Shown: piece by piece, positions 40,549-49,102 of the stretch
Layout: the number at the start of each line of letters is the position of its first letter
Position numbering within the stretch: the stretch's first letter is position 1
Assembly (NCBI GenBank): GCA_023135195.1
Contig: JAGLTQ010000030.1
Span: forward strand, 1-49,102
DNA: 49,102 bases
Direction of reading: 5' to 3'
Source: Gammaproteobacteria bacterium
Lineage (GTDB): Bacteria > Pseudomonadota > Gammaproteobacteria > UBA6429 > Thiohalophilaceae
The notes under the pieces: generated by a model
Database searches by the model: none
What the model saw: only the letters and a program-made list of their open reading frames with translations
Told to the model about the DNA's origin: nothing
Position numbers and translations under genes: made by a program

Positions 40549-42438
40549 CTACATTGTTTCTAATAGTAATTCATTTATGCGAGTAACAAATAAAACAGGA
40601 TCTTCTAGCTGTCCGCCTTCACTTAACATCGCCTGATCAAACAAAAGATGTGACCAGTCACTAAACTTGGCATCATCCTGTTCTTCACTAAGACGTCTTA
40701 CTAAAGGATGTTCTACATTAATTTCCAGAATTGGTTCAATATTTGGAATTTCATGTCCAGCCTGTTTCAGAATTTTCTGCATGCTGACAGCCATGTCTTG
40801 CTGTTCAACAACCAGGCAAGAAGGTGAGCTGGTCAAACGCGTAGAAACACGTACTTCCTTAACTTTATCACCTAAACTTTCAGTCATTTGTTTAAGCAGG
40901 CTTTCATAATCTTTAGCTGCCTTTTCCGCTTTTTTCTTGTCATCTTTATCTTCTAAGTCACCAAGATCAAGCTCACCTTTTGCGATATTAACAAATGACT
41001 TACCATCATACTCACTGAGATAAGACATCATCCATTCATCGACCCGGTCATGCATTAAAATAACTTCAATGTCTTTTTTCTTAAACAGTTCAAGATGAGG
41101 ACTATTTTTAACTGCGGCGTAAGAATCACCTGTAATGTAATACAGCTTATCCTGACCTTCTTTCATACGGCTAATGTAGTCATCCAATGATACATCTTCG
41201 ATATCAGAATCATTATTTGTAGAAGAATAACGGAAGAGTTTTGCAATTTTTTCTTTATTAGCTGAATCTTCTGCTGGGCCTTCTTTTAATACTCGGCCAA
41301 ACTCTTTCCAGAATAAGGCATAATCGTCAGCTTTATTTTTTGCCATTTTTTCTAAATGGCTAAGAATTCTTTTGATTGATGCACCACGAATCGTGTCGAT
41401 ATGTTTATTCTTTTGCAATATTTCACGTGAAATATTTAACGGCAAATCATCTGAATCAACCACACCTTTAATAAACCGTAGATAATTAGGCATCAATTGA
41501 TCTGCATCATCCATAATGAACACACGTTTAACGTAGAGTTTAATGCCTTTCTTTTGATCTCGTTCAAACATATCAAACGGTGCACGTTTAGGTAAATAGA
41601 ACAGAGTGGTGTATTCCTGAGTACCTTCTACTCTGTTGTGTAACCAGCTAAGTGGCTCATCAAAGTCATGTGCAACATGCTTATAAAATTCATTATATTC
41701 TTCATCTTTAATTTCAGACTTTGAACGCGTCCATAGAGCAGAGGCTTTATTCACTGCTTCCAGCTCATCAGTCAGCTCACCTTTATCATCACGTTTGTAC
41801 ATAGATATGGGTAAAGAGATGTGATCAGAATATTTATTAATGATTGAACGTAAACGCCAGTCATCGGCAAATTCCTGCTCATCTTTTTTCAGATGTAGAA
41901 TGATTGTTGTACCACGATCTTCTTTAACAATATTTTCTAAATCAAACTCACCTTCACCCGATGAATGCCAGCGAACACCATGCTCAGAGGTTAAACCTGC
42001 GCGACGCGTTTCAACCGTGACATTGTCAGCAACAATAAACGAAGCATAAAAACCAACACCAAACTTGCCAATCATTTGCGCATCTTTAGCCTGTTCACCG
42101 GTCAGATTATCGAGGAATTTTTTAGTACCTGAATTAGCGATAGTACCAATATTGGCTATCACTTCTTCACGCGTCATTCCAACGCCATTATCTGTAATAA
42201 TTACTGTGCCTGCTTCTTTATCAAATTCGACGGTTATACCCAGATCTTCTTCATTCTCATATAAAGCGTTGTCGCTTAAGGCTTCAAAACGCAATTTATC
42301 ACAAGCATCAGAGGCATTGGAAACCAGCTCACGCAGAAAAATTTCTTTATTGGAATAAAGGGAATGGATCATGAGGTTTAGCAGTTGCTTTACCTCGGTC
42401 TGGAAACTCAGGGTTTCTTTCTTGGCTTCGACCGTCAT
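40549..42438 (-). CDS. htpG: HtpG, Hsp90 chaperone
   Basis: A 629-residue Hsp90. The N-terminal GHKL ATPase carries [29 protein letters not shown] and [15 protein letters not shown]. The middle domain has [16 protein letters not shown] and NISREILQK. The C-terminal dimerisation domain ends LLLETM without the eukaryotic MEEVD tail. HtpG refolds and remodels proteins with DnaK. A GAGAGAG ribosome site precedes the ATG. A sigma-32-like promoter lies upstream. The gene is followed by a large palindromic terminator. Confidence 0.97.
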   Translation of the reverse strand: MTVEAKKETLSFQTEVKQLLNLMIHSLYSNKEIFLRELVSNASDACDKLRFEALSDNALYENEEDLGITVEFDKEAGTVIITDNGVGMTREEVIANIGTIANSGTKKFLDNLTGEQAKDAQMIGKFGVGFYASFIVADNVTVETRRAGLTSEHGVRWHSSGEGEFDLENIVKEDRGTTIILHLKKDEQEFADDWRLRSIINKYSDHISLPISMYKRDDKGELTDELEAVNKASALWTRSKSEIKDEEYNEFYKHVAHDFDEPLSWLHNRVEGTQEYTTLFYLPKRAPFDMFERDQKKGIKLYVKRVFIMDDADQLMPNYLRFIKGVVDSDDLPLNISREILQKNKHIDTIRGASIKRILSHLEKMAKNKADDYALFWKEFGRVLKEGPAEDSANKEKIAKLFRYSSTNNDSDIEDVSLDDYISRMKEGQDKLYYITGDSYAAVKNSPHLELFKKKDIEVILMHDRVDEWMMSYLSEYDGKSFVNIAKGELDLGDLEDKDDKKKAEKAAKDYESLLKQMTESLGDKVKEVRVSTRLTSSPSCLVVEQQDMAVSMQKILKQAGHEIPNIEPILEINVEHPLVRRLSEEQDDAKFSDWSHLLFDQAMLSEGGQLEDPVLFVTRINELLLETM

Positions 42439-42478
42439 ATTTCTCTCTCAAGTTATTATTTAATGTGGATGTCACTTT

Positions 42479-42509
42479 ATATATTGGCAAAACCTTTGAT
42501 ATTCAAGGG
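42479..42509 (-). promoter_or_regulatory. Sigma-32-like promoter of htpG
   Basis: Reading the minus strand, CCCTTGAA (42509-42502) is a good -35 for the heat-shock sigma factor. GCCAATATAT (42488-42479), 13 to 14 bp downstream, resembles the CCCCATnT -10. It lies about 40 bp before the htpG start codon. Confidence 0.4.
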
Positions 42510-42541
42510 CTGAATCAGGGGTATTTTACAAAAAATGAAGA

Positions 42542-43384
42542 TTAAGGCAAAAACGTGCGAGACCTGATTTTCATCATATTCATGATATTTGAAGAGACTT
42601 CCTCTATCGACATACTACTCACGTCAAAATAGGGGATATTTTCCTGCTGAAACAGGGTTTCCGTCTGTCGAATCTCGTACTGGCACTGGGATAATGAGGC
42701 ATATTGACTATCTGGCCGGCGTTTAGTACGAATACTTTGTAATCGTTCCGGGGTCACCAGCATACCAAAGACTTTGTCCTTGTAATTCCTCAATGATGCC
42801 GGAAGCGAATGAGAATCAATTTCATCATCAACTATTGGGTAATTTGCTGCTTTTAACCCATAGTGCATGGCCAAATAGAGACTGGTAGGCGTTTTTCCCG
42901 TACGTGACGCCCCGGTTAAAATAACATCAGCTTGCGAGTATTTATTTGCAGCCACACCATCATCCGTTTTTAACGAATAATTCACCGCATCCATGCGTTC
43001 AGTATAATAATCATCATCAATAATGCCGTGCGCTCTCCCCATACCCAGTTTGGCGTCACAACCTATCTCTTCTTCAATTGAGGCAATAAAGGTATCAAAG
43101 ATATCAAGATAAAGTCCCTGGGCTGTCGCAAGAATGTCGCGTAATTCGGGCATAATTAAAGTACTGAGAATAATTGGACGTGAGTCTGTTTCATTTGCAA
43201 GTTTATTAATGGTATTTACGGCTTCTTTTGCTTTATATGTAGTATCGATAAAACGTAGCGAGTGAGATTCAAATTGTGTCGATGAGAATTGATACAACAA
43301 GCTGCGACCTAAGGTTTCAACCGTTATACCTGTGCTATTAGATACGAAGAATACAGCTCGGGAATTATTATTTTTATCTTGCAT
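42542..43384 (-). CDS. ppsR: PpsR, PEP synthase regulatory protein (DUF299)
   Basis: A 280-residue bifunctional enzyme that phosphorylates PEP synthase with ADP and removes the phosphate with inorganic phosphate. The N-terminus FFVSNSTGITVETLGRSLL and the nucleotide-binding loop VILTGASRTGKTPTSLYLAM followed by GLKAANYPIVDDE are characteristic. It is transcribed divergently from ppsA, the gene for its target enzyme, with a 124-bp AT-rich gap. The ATG has no Shine-Dalgarno motif upstream. Size and motifs match the family. Confidence 0.95.
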   Translation of the reverse strand: MQDKNNNSRAVFFVSNSTGITVETLGRSLLYQFSSTQFESHSLRFIDTTYKAKEAVNTINKLANETDSRPIILSTLIMPELRDILATAQGLYLDIFDTFIASIEEEIGCDAKLGMGRAHGIIDDDYYTERMDAVNYSLKTDDGVAANKYSQADVILTGASRTGKTPTSLYLAMHYGLKAANYPIVDDEIDSHSLPASLRNYKDKVFGMLVTPERLQSIRTKRRPDSQYASLSQCQYEIRQTETLFQQENIPYFDVSSMSIEEVSSNIMNMMKIRSRTFLP

Positions 43385-43508
43385 AGTATTATTATTGAAT
43401 TATCAACCATCCACACTTACATTATATTCTAGATGTTTTATATTCTTGATGTATTATATAAGACACACTATAACTATATAACATAGCATAATAATCTGGT
43501 ATTTTTTT

Positions 43509-45908
43509 ATGAATAAAAATAAGAGTAAAAATAAAAATGTATTATGGTTTGACGAAATTAACCTTAGTCATTTACCGCAAGTTGGTGGGAAAAATTCTTC
43601 TTTAGGTGAAATGGTAAGTTCACTTACTGACTCAGGCATTGCTGTACCGGGTGGTTTTGCAACAACATCTGATGCATTTTGGACTTTTATAAAAGAAACC
43701 AATCTTGAACAAAAAATTAATGATGCGCTAAAAGATTTGGATGTTCAAGACGTACTGGCCTTACAAGAAACCGGAAAGAAAATCAGGAAGTGGATTCTTG
43801 AAGTAACACTCCCTTCCGATCTTGAAAACGATTTTCGCCAGGCCTACCAACAGCTCATTAAAAAATATGGTGCAAACGCCACATATGCTGTTCGCTCATC
43901 CGCAACAGCTGAAGATTTAGCGGATGCTTCTTTTGCCGGCCAGCAAGAAACCTATCTCAATATACAGGGTGAAGATGCAATATTAAAAGCTATCCAGGCG
44001 GTGTTTGCTTCTTTATATAATGATCGTGCTATTGCATATCGTGTTCATCATGGTTTTGCACATCACGATGTTGCCTTATCCGCAGGCATTCAATTAATGA
44101 TTCGCAGTGACCTGGCAAGTAGTGGTGTCATGTTCACTCTGGATACCGAGTCGGGTTTTGAAGATGTCATCTTTATTACATCTGCCTATGGTTTGGGAGA
44201 AACAATTGTTCAAGGCAGCGTGAATCCTGATGAGTTTTATGTCTACAAACCCGCGTTAGAAAAAAATAATAGCGCAATTTTACGTCGTAATATCGGCAGT
44301 AAAAAACGCAAGATGATTTTTACCGACACAACTGCACATGAAACATCTACTAATACCATTGATGTCGAAGACAGCGAACAAAACAAATTCAGCTTAAGCG
44401 ATGATGAAGTGATGGCTATTGCAGAAATGGGCCTGAAAATTGAAAAACATTATGGCAAACCCATGGATATTGAATGGGCAAAAGATGGCACTTCCGGAGA
44501 AATTTATATTGTTCAGGCTCGCCCTGAAACAGTTAAGAGTCGTGATAACCGCAATGTACTCGAACGTTATGAATTTAGTCCAGATAGCCATAAGAAAAAT
44601 ATTTTAATTTCAGGACGAAGTGTTGGCCAACGTATCGGGCACGGTAATGTGCGCGTTATTTTAAATGCCAGTGAAATGGATCAGCTTATTGATGGTGAAA
44701 TTCTTGTTACCGACATGACCGACCCTGACTGGGAACCGGTAATGAAACGTGCCAGTGCAATTGTAACTAATCGTGGTGGTCGCACCTGTCATGCCGCTAT
44801 CATTGCAAGAGAATTAGGCGTGCCAGCAGTTGTAGGAACCAGCGATGCTTCTACTATTTTAAAAAATGGTCAGGCGGTTACCGTCAGTTGCGCAGAAGGT
44901 GAAGAAGGTTTTATCTATGAAGGTATTCAGGAATTCAAAATCAATAAAATAAATTTAAAAGAAATGCCTGAACTGCCCTTTAAAATCATGCTTAATGTTG
45001 GCACACCTGACCGAGCATTTGGTTTTAGCTTTTTACCCAACCATGGTGTTGGTTTAGCGCGACTTGAATTTATTATTAACCGATCTATTGGCATTCATCC
45101 TAAGGCTTTACTGCAATACAACATACAGTCTGATGATATAAAGAAAAAAATAAATGAAAAGATTAAGGGGTATTCCGATCCCGTGAGTTTTTATATTGAA
45201 AAACTCACAGAAGGAATTGCAACTATTGCGGCTGCATTTTATCCGAAACCGGTTATCGTTCGTTTATCTGATTTTAAGTCAAATGAATATGCCAACCTTA
45301 TCGGTGGAGAAAAATACGAACCTCATGAAGAAAATCCGATGCTTGGTTTTCGTGGCGCTTCACGTTATATCGATAAAAAATTTCAGGATTGTTTTGAACT
45401 TGAGTGTTTCGCAATTAAAAAAGTACGAGATGAAATGGGACTGACGAATGTCGCAATTATGATTCCGTTTGTACGAACACCTGAAGAGGCACACGAAGTC
45501 ACTAATTTATTAAAAGAAAATGATTTAGCCCGTGACGAGAATAATTTAAAAATAATGATGATGTGTGAAATTCCATCAAATGCTTTATTAGCGGAAAAGT
45601 TTTTAAAATATTTTGATGGCTTCTCAATTGGATCGAATGATATGACTCAATTAACACTCGGTCTGGATAGAGATTCTGCGTTAGTCGCTAATCAGTTCGA
45701 TGAAAGAAATGAAGCTGTTAAGTCGTTATTAAGCATGGCAATAAGAGAATGCAAAATAAAAAATAAATATATTGGTATTTGTGGTCAAGGACCATCCGAC
45801 CATCCTGATTTTGCATACTGGCTAATGGAACAAGGAATTCATAGTGTCTCATTAAATCCAGACAGTGTTATTGAAACATGGTTATATCTGGCTAAGCATA
45901 CAAAATAA
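43509..45908 (+). CDS. ppsA: PpsA, phosphoenolpyruvate synthase
   Basis: A 799-residue enzyme making PEP from pyruvate and ATP, releasing AMP and phosphate, used in gluconeogenesis. The N-terminal ATP-grasp-like domain has [14 protein letters not shown] and [20 protein letters not shown]. The swivelling phosphohistidine domain has GGRTCHAAI with His428. The C-terminal PEP-utilising TIM barrel has [28 protein letters not shown] and [12 protein letters not shown] with the catalytic Cys. No Shine-Dalgarno motif precedes the ATG (a run of T only). It is divergent from its regulator ppsR. Confidence 0.97.
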   Translation: MNKNKSKNKNVLWFDEINLSHLPQVGGKNSSLGEMVSSLTDSGIAVPGGFATTSDAFWTFIKETNLEQKINDALKDLDVQDVLALQETGKKIRKWILEVTLPSDLENDFRQAYQQLIKKYGANATYAVRSSATAEDLADASFAGQQETYLNIQGEDAILKAIQAVFASLYNDRAIAYRVHHGFAHHDVALSAGIQLMIRSDLASSGVMFTLDTESGFEDVIFITSAYGLGETIVQGSVNPDEFYVYKPALEKNNSAILRRNIGSKKRKMIFTDTTAHETSTNTIDVEDSEQNKFSLSDDEVMAIAEMGLKIEKHYGKPMDIEWAKDGTSGEIYIVQARPETVKSRDNRNVLERYEFSPDSHKKNILISGRSVGQRIGHGNVRVILNASEMDQLIDGEILVTDMTDPDWEPVMKRASAIVTNRGGRTCHAAIIARELGVPAVVGTSDASTILKNGQAVTVSCAEGEEGFIYEGIQEFKINKINLKEMPELPFKIMLNVGTPDRAFGFSFLPNHGVGLARLEFIINRSIGIHPKALLQYNIQSDDIKKKINEKIKGYSDPVSFYIEKLTEGIATIAAAFYPKPVIVRLSDFKSNEYANLIGGEKYEPHEENPMLGFRGASRYIDKKFQDCFELECFAIKKVRDEMGLTNVAIMIPFVRTPEEAHEVTNLLKENDLARDENNLKIMMMCEIPSNALLAEKFLKYFDGFSIGSNDMTQLTLGLDRDSALVANQFDERNEAVKSLLSMAIRECKIKNKYIGICGQGPSDHPDFAYWLMEQGIHSVSLNPDSVIETWLYLAKHTK

Positions 45909-45997
45909 CAATGTCAGCCAACACCCAAAGCAGATGTTTACAATAAACAATACTCTAAAGGTTACCTTGTTCCTGATAACAATAAGTGAGTGGGACG

Positions 45998-46540
45998 ATG
46001 AAAAAACAGATAAAAATGACCGTTGAAGAGTATCGTAAAAGGCTTGCTCAGGTCGAAGAGTTTTTGACTGAGACTATTGGAATTACTGAAAAGATTCAGT
46101 CAGCCATTGAGACTCATGCCTCTGATATAGAAGAGCTCTACATTCAACGTAAAACGCTATTCGACAGCGCTAGTGGTTTTCTTTCAGCCTGGATAAAGCA
46201 TGTTCACCTCAATGCGGCAGATCCATGGAGCTTCTATCGTGAATTCCTTTCCGTTGCTGAGGATGAGCATATCAAGAAGCAGTATCAGATACTTAACAAC
46301 CCCAGCCCCACTAATTCGGATAATCCACTGAGCATTGCTGATAATACCTTTCTAATACAGGGGCATGATGAGGCGGATGACAAGGTGTACATCCATGAGC
46401 TGATCAACAAACATGGCCTCACCCGTTCCGAACTCCATGAGATTATGTCGAATTTGTCCTTAAAAGAGATTACTGAACTACTCAACCACTCCAGGGATCT
46501 GAGTGTTGGAAATATCTGGGAGAAAAAATACGATCTTTGA
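45998..46540 (+). CDS. Unrecognised protein downstream of ppsA
   Basis: A 180-residue soluble protein with an amphipathic helical N-terminus (EYRKRLAQVEEFLTETIGIT), a middle PWSFYREFLSVAEDEHIKKQ and a C-terminal part rich in Glu, His and Leu (GLTRSELHEIMSNLSLKEI). I chose the ATG at 45998; a GTG in the same frame at 45986 has no ribosome site. No family is recognised. It is followed by an AT-rich inverted-repeat element. Its base composition is a little more GC-rich than neighbouring genes, which hints at acquisition but is not proof. Confidence 0.65.
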   Translation: MKKQIKMTVEEYRKRLAQVEEFLTETIGITEKIQSAIETHASDIEELYIQRKTLFDSASGFLSAWIKHVHLNAADPWSFYREFLSVAEDEHIKKQYQILNNPSPTNSDNPLSIADNTFLIQGHDEADDKVYIHELINKHGLTRSELHEIMSNLSLKEITELLNHSRDLSVGNIWEKKYDL

Positions 46541-46592
46541 ATTATAAGAAAAATAAAACTGCTAAACCAAGTTTAAGCTGGAGGTCAGCAAA

Positions 46593-46818
46593 CGACCGAT
46601 ACTGTTGAAAAACTCGAATTTTTTATAACATAGAAATTTCGGATAAGTTATTTTTTTATGAAATAAGGTTCAATTATTCTATATAAGACAACAAGATGAT
46701 CTTAGTAAAGCTATCTTGTAAATTATATGTACCCACATATATAAATGATTAAAACTCGTTATATAAACTAAAAGTTTTTATTTTAAATAAAAAAAGAGTT
46801 TTTCAACTGTATCGGCCG
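46593..46818. repeat. AT-rich inverted-repeat element (MITE-like)
   Basis: Left end CGACCGATACTGTTGAAAAACTC (46593-46615; 23 bp) and right end (46796-46818) are inverted repeats matching at 21 of 23 positions. Between them are about 180 bp of very AT-rich sequence without a reading frame. I could not find target-site duplication by eye. It fills most of the 341-bp gap between the orphan gene and the class V aminotransferase. Confidence 0.65.
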
Positions 46819-46831
46819 AAATCAGTCATAT

Positions 46832-46860
46832 AAAAAGGCCAGCATTAAACTGGCCTTTTT
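46832..46860. terminator. Bidirectional terminator
   Basis: A perfect 11-bp stem AAAAAGGCCAG / CTGGCCTTTTT with a 7-base loop. The A and T tracts on the two sides let it serve both strands: the orphan gene on the plus strand and the class V aminotransferase on the minus strand. Confidence 0.9.
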
Positions 46861-46881
46861 ATATAATATTATTAAGTAATG

Positions 46882-48003
46882 CTACTTACCTAATACTTCC
46901 TTTAAAGAATTTAAACAGAAATCTACATTCTTCTCACTTGCGGCATGTCCCATTAAACCAATACGCCATACTTTACCTGCTAAGGCACCTAACCCTGCAC
47001 CGATTTCAAGGTTGTAGTCATTAAGTAACTTGCCGCGTACTTCTGCATCATCAACACCATCTGGAATATATACAGCATTCAATTGAGGTAAACGATCACC
47101 CTCTTTAACAACAAAACCAATTCCCATTTCTTCAAGACCTGCTTTCAATTTTAAATGCATGTCCATATGGCGTTTCCAGGAATTTTCCAAACCTTCTTCT
47201 TGTAAAATCACTAAAGATTCATGCAAACCATAAAGATTATTCACAGGGGCAGTATGGTGGTAAGAACGTTTAGCACCTGCGCCCCAATACCCCATTACTA
47301 AACTTAAATCCAGGAACCAGCTTTGAACTTTTGTTTTACGATTTTTTATGACTTCTGATGCTCGCTCATTAAAACTAACTGGTGATAATCCTGGAGGCGC
47401 TGATAAACATTTTTGTGTGCCAGAATAAATCGCATCAATGTTCCACTCATCCACTTTAAGAGGAGAACCAGCTAAAGAAGTCACGGCATCAACAATCACT
47501 AAACAATCATGATCGTGCGCTAATTTAGTGAGTGTCTCTGCATCTGATAACGCGCCTGTTGAAGTTTCTGCATGAACGAAGGCTACAAATTTTGCATCTG
47601 GATTTGCTTTTAAAGCATCTTCAAGTTTCTGTGGATCAACAACCGTGCCCCACTCATCTTCAACCATAATAGCGGTAGCGCCGATGCGTTCCACATTTTC
47701 TTTCATGCGGCCACCGAATACACCATTTTGACATACGATAACTTTATCACCCGCCTCTACCAGGTTAACAAAACACGTCTCCATACCGGCAGAACCCGGT
47801 GCAGAAACGGGAAATGTCAGTTCATTTTTTGTCATGAAGGCATATTGAAGTAAGGTTTTCATTTCATCCATCATGCCGACAAAAGCAGGATCTAAATGAC
47901 CGATAGTTGGACGCGCTAATGCCTGAAGCACACGCTCACTTACATCAGAAGGACCTGGTCCCATTAATGTACGTTTAGGAGGTTGGAATGATGAAATTGT
48001 CAT
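46882..48003 (-). CDS. Class V aminotransferase, serine/alanine-glyoxylate type
   Basis: A 373-residue PLP enzyme of the class V family. It begins with LMGPGPSDVSERVLQAL and GHLDPAFVGMMDEM. SAPGSAGMETCFVNLVEAGD follows, and the PLP lysine lies in SGTQKCLSAPPGLSPVSF. These features match alanine- or serine-glyoxylate transaminases, also called PucG or AGXT-like. It would convert glyoxylate to glycine, a fit with the glycolate oxidase encoded at 16163-19961. AAGGGC lies 7 nt before the ATG. It is divergent from the rhodanese gene. Confidence 0.9.
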   Translation of the reverse strand: MTISSFQPPKRTLMGPGPSDVSERVLQALARPTIGHLDPAFVGMMDEMKTLLQYAFMTKNELTFPVSAPGSAGMETCFVNLVEAGDKVIVCQNGVFGGRMKENVERIGATAIMVEDEWGTVVDPQKLEDALKANPDAKFVAFVHAETSTGALSDAETLTKLAHDHDCLVIVDAVTSLAGSPLKVDEWNIDAIYSGTQKCLSAPPGLSPVSFNERASEVIKNRKTKVQSWFLDLSLVMGYWGAGAKRSYHHTAPVNNLYGLHESLVILQEEGLENSWKRHMDMHLKLKAGLEEMGIGFVVKEGDRLPQLNAVYIPDGVDDAEVRGKLLNDYNLEIGAGLGALAGKVWRIGLMGHAASEKNVDFCLNSLKEVLGK

Positions 48004-48201
48004 AGTAAAGCCCTTGTTCTAAAGTGGTAAATTTATAAGCGGGCAAGTCTATCACCTACTGCTTTACTCATGAATAAAAATTAACAATTTATCAGTAACA
48101 ACCTTATTTTATATAGGTTATTAAACAACTAATTATTAGCTTCTCTAAACCTGACTTTCTATATAATCTTCGCTTCACATTTTTAATGTAAAGGCCTACC
48201 G

Positions 48202-49014
48202 ATGTCTGCAAAACTTCCTCTTGTTATTGAAACTACTGAATTAAAAGAACATTTAAATTCAGATGATGTGATCATTGTCGATCTTTCAAGTCCAGCAACT
48301 TACGTGCAATATCACGTGCCTGGTGCTATATATCTAAATTACGAATGGATTGTCCGAGTTGAACAACCTCGTATGGGATTATTGCCAACTGAAGAACAAT
48401 TAAATAATGTTTTTGGTAGTTTAGGAATTACACAAGATAAACATGTCGTGGTTTATGATGATGAAGGTGGTGGACGTGCATGTCGTTTTTTATGGACGCT
48501 GGAAATCGCAGGGCACAATAATTTCTCAATTCTAAATGGTGGCATCCAGGCCTGGTCGAACCACAGAAATGAAATTTCATCAAAAATTAGCTACCCAACA
48601 CCGTGTGAATTTAAAACTGAAATGAATTATGGAACTGTGGCAACACGCCAGTTTATTTTAGACCATTTATCCGACAAGAATGTCATCATTCTTGATACTC
48701 GTAGTCCTGCTGAATACAGCGGTCGAAAAGTTTATGCGCAACGCGGCGGTCATATTCCGGGGGCGATTAACATTGAGTGGACGGATGCAATGGATAAAGC
48801 GAATGAAAAATGTTTCAAACCAGAAAATGAACTGCGCCAGTTGCTGGAAAGTAAAGGCATTACGCCTAACAAAACAATTGTAACGTATTGCCAGACACAC
48901 CATCGCTCAGCCCATACTTATATTATGTTGAAATCTTTAGGATATGAAAATATTAAAGGTTATCCGGGCTCCTGGTCAGACTGGGGGAATGAAGCCAACA
49001 CGCCTATTGAGTAG
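48202..49014 (+). CDS. Two-domain rhodanese (RhdA/SseA-type sulfurtransferase)
   Basis: A 270-residue sulfurtransferase with two rhodanese domains. The N-terminal one (about 1-120) lacks the active-site Cys. The C-terminal one (about 140-265) has Cys230 in TYCQTHHRSAHTY. The loop CQTHHRS is that of Azotobacter RhdA, which also uses Cys230, and differs from the CRKGVT of thiosulfate and CGSGVT of mercaptopyruvate enzymes. Thiosulfate is the likely donor for the relative; the physiological acceptor is unknown. A conserved LDTRSPAEY motif precedes the second domain. AAAGG lies 7 nt before the ATG. Confidence 0.92.
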   Translation: MSAKLPLVIETTELKEHLNSDDVIIVDLSSPATYVQYHVPGAIYLNYEWIVRVEQPRMGLLPTEEQLNNVFGSLGITQDKHVVVYDDEGGGRACRFLWTLEIAGHNNFSILNGGIQAWSNHRNEISSKISYPTPCEFKTEMNYGTVATRQFILDHLSDKNVIILDTRSPAEYSGRKVYAQRGGHIPGAINIEWTDAMDKANEKCFKPENELRQLLESKGITPNKTIVTYCQTHHRSAHTYIMLKSLGYENIKGYPGSWSDWGNEANTPIE

Positions 49015-49061
49015 AAATACTTTAACCGCCAAGGTATCAGGAAAGTTTTAAATAATTCACA

Positions 49062-49102
49062 TGTAGGTCGGTCTTTGCCTACATGGACGTAGGTAAGGGG
49101 CG
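49062..49102. repeat. TGTAGGT-family palindrome, cut by the window edge
   Basis: ATGTAGGTCGGTC is the same unit as at 19983 and 40180, followed by CTACATGG-type arms. The right arm lies outside the window. Confidence 0.55.

Overview
The window is a stretch of AT-rich gammaproteobacterial chromosome. The strongest evidence is the conserved block tsaE-amiB-mutL-miaA-hfq-hflX-hflK-hflC at the left, read right to left, together with the ppsR/ppsA pair, rsmJ, ycgL and an OmpR/EnvZ pair. I see no phage, integrase, transposase, tRNA, rRNA or CRISPR array. GlcDEF glycolate oxidase, a class V glyoxylate aminotransferase and an Azotobacter-RhdA-type rhodanese would suit an autotrophic or sulfur-metabolising relative, but that is inference.

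Layout. 1-10162 (minus strand): hflC (partial), hflK, hflX, hfq, miaA, mutL, amiB, tsaE, nnr. 10170-12258: queG, then a small flagellar-rod-like protein and a repeat-rich lipoprotein on the other strand. 12475-14392: mobA-moeA (molybdenum cofactor). 14547-16083 (minus): trxA-like thioredoxin, then the coupled pair hslR-Nudix. 16163-19961: glcD-glcE-glcF. 20209-21210: an unrecognised protein and ycgL. 21373-25392: a cytochrome c'-like protein plus outer-membrane protein operon, divergent from an ompR/envZ-like pair. 25484-28240: Lon-like protease and BolA. 28510-29777: an Rrf2 regulator and two tiny membrane-peptide genes with clear promoter, ribosome-binding and terminator signals; one carries a perfect FNR/Anr box. 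29775-31780: a decayed HDOD-GAF gene, a YaiI-type protein and a degenerate receiver protein. 31964-39330: deaD-type helicase, a P-type cation ATPase, rsmJ and a glycosyltransferase. 39569-49014: an orphan gene, htpG, ppsR/ppsA, another orphan, a class V aminotransferase and the rhodanese.

The most striking non-coding feature is the density of long palindromic elements. About sixteen lie between genes, in at least six sequence families, several with one palindrome nested inside the loop of another. One (36760-37011) has 17-bp terminal inverted repeats and a perfect 9-bp direct repeat on both sides, so it is a recognisable miniature transposon. It sits directly upstream of the P-type ATPase gene.

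The best candidates for something undescribed are the two small membrane-peptide genes at 29235-29309 and 29568-29672, the nested palindrome system, and the cytochrome c'/outer-membrane protein/OmpR-EnvZ module. All functional names come from motif and family recognition by eye. No database search was run.
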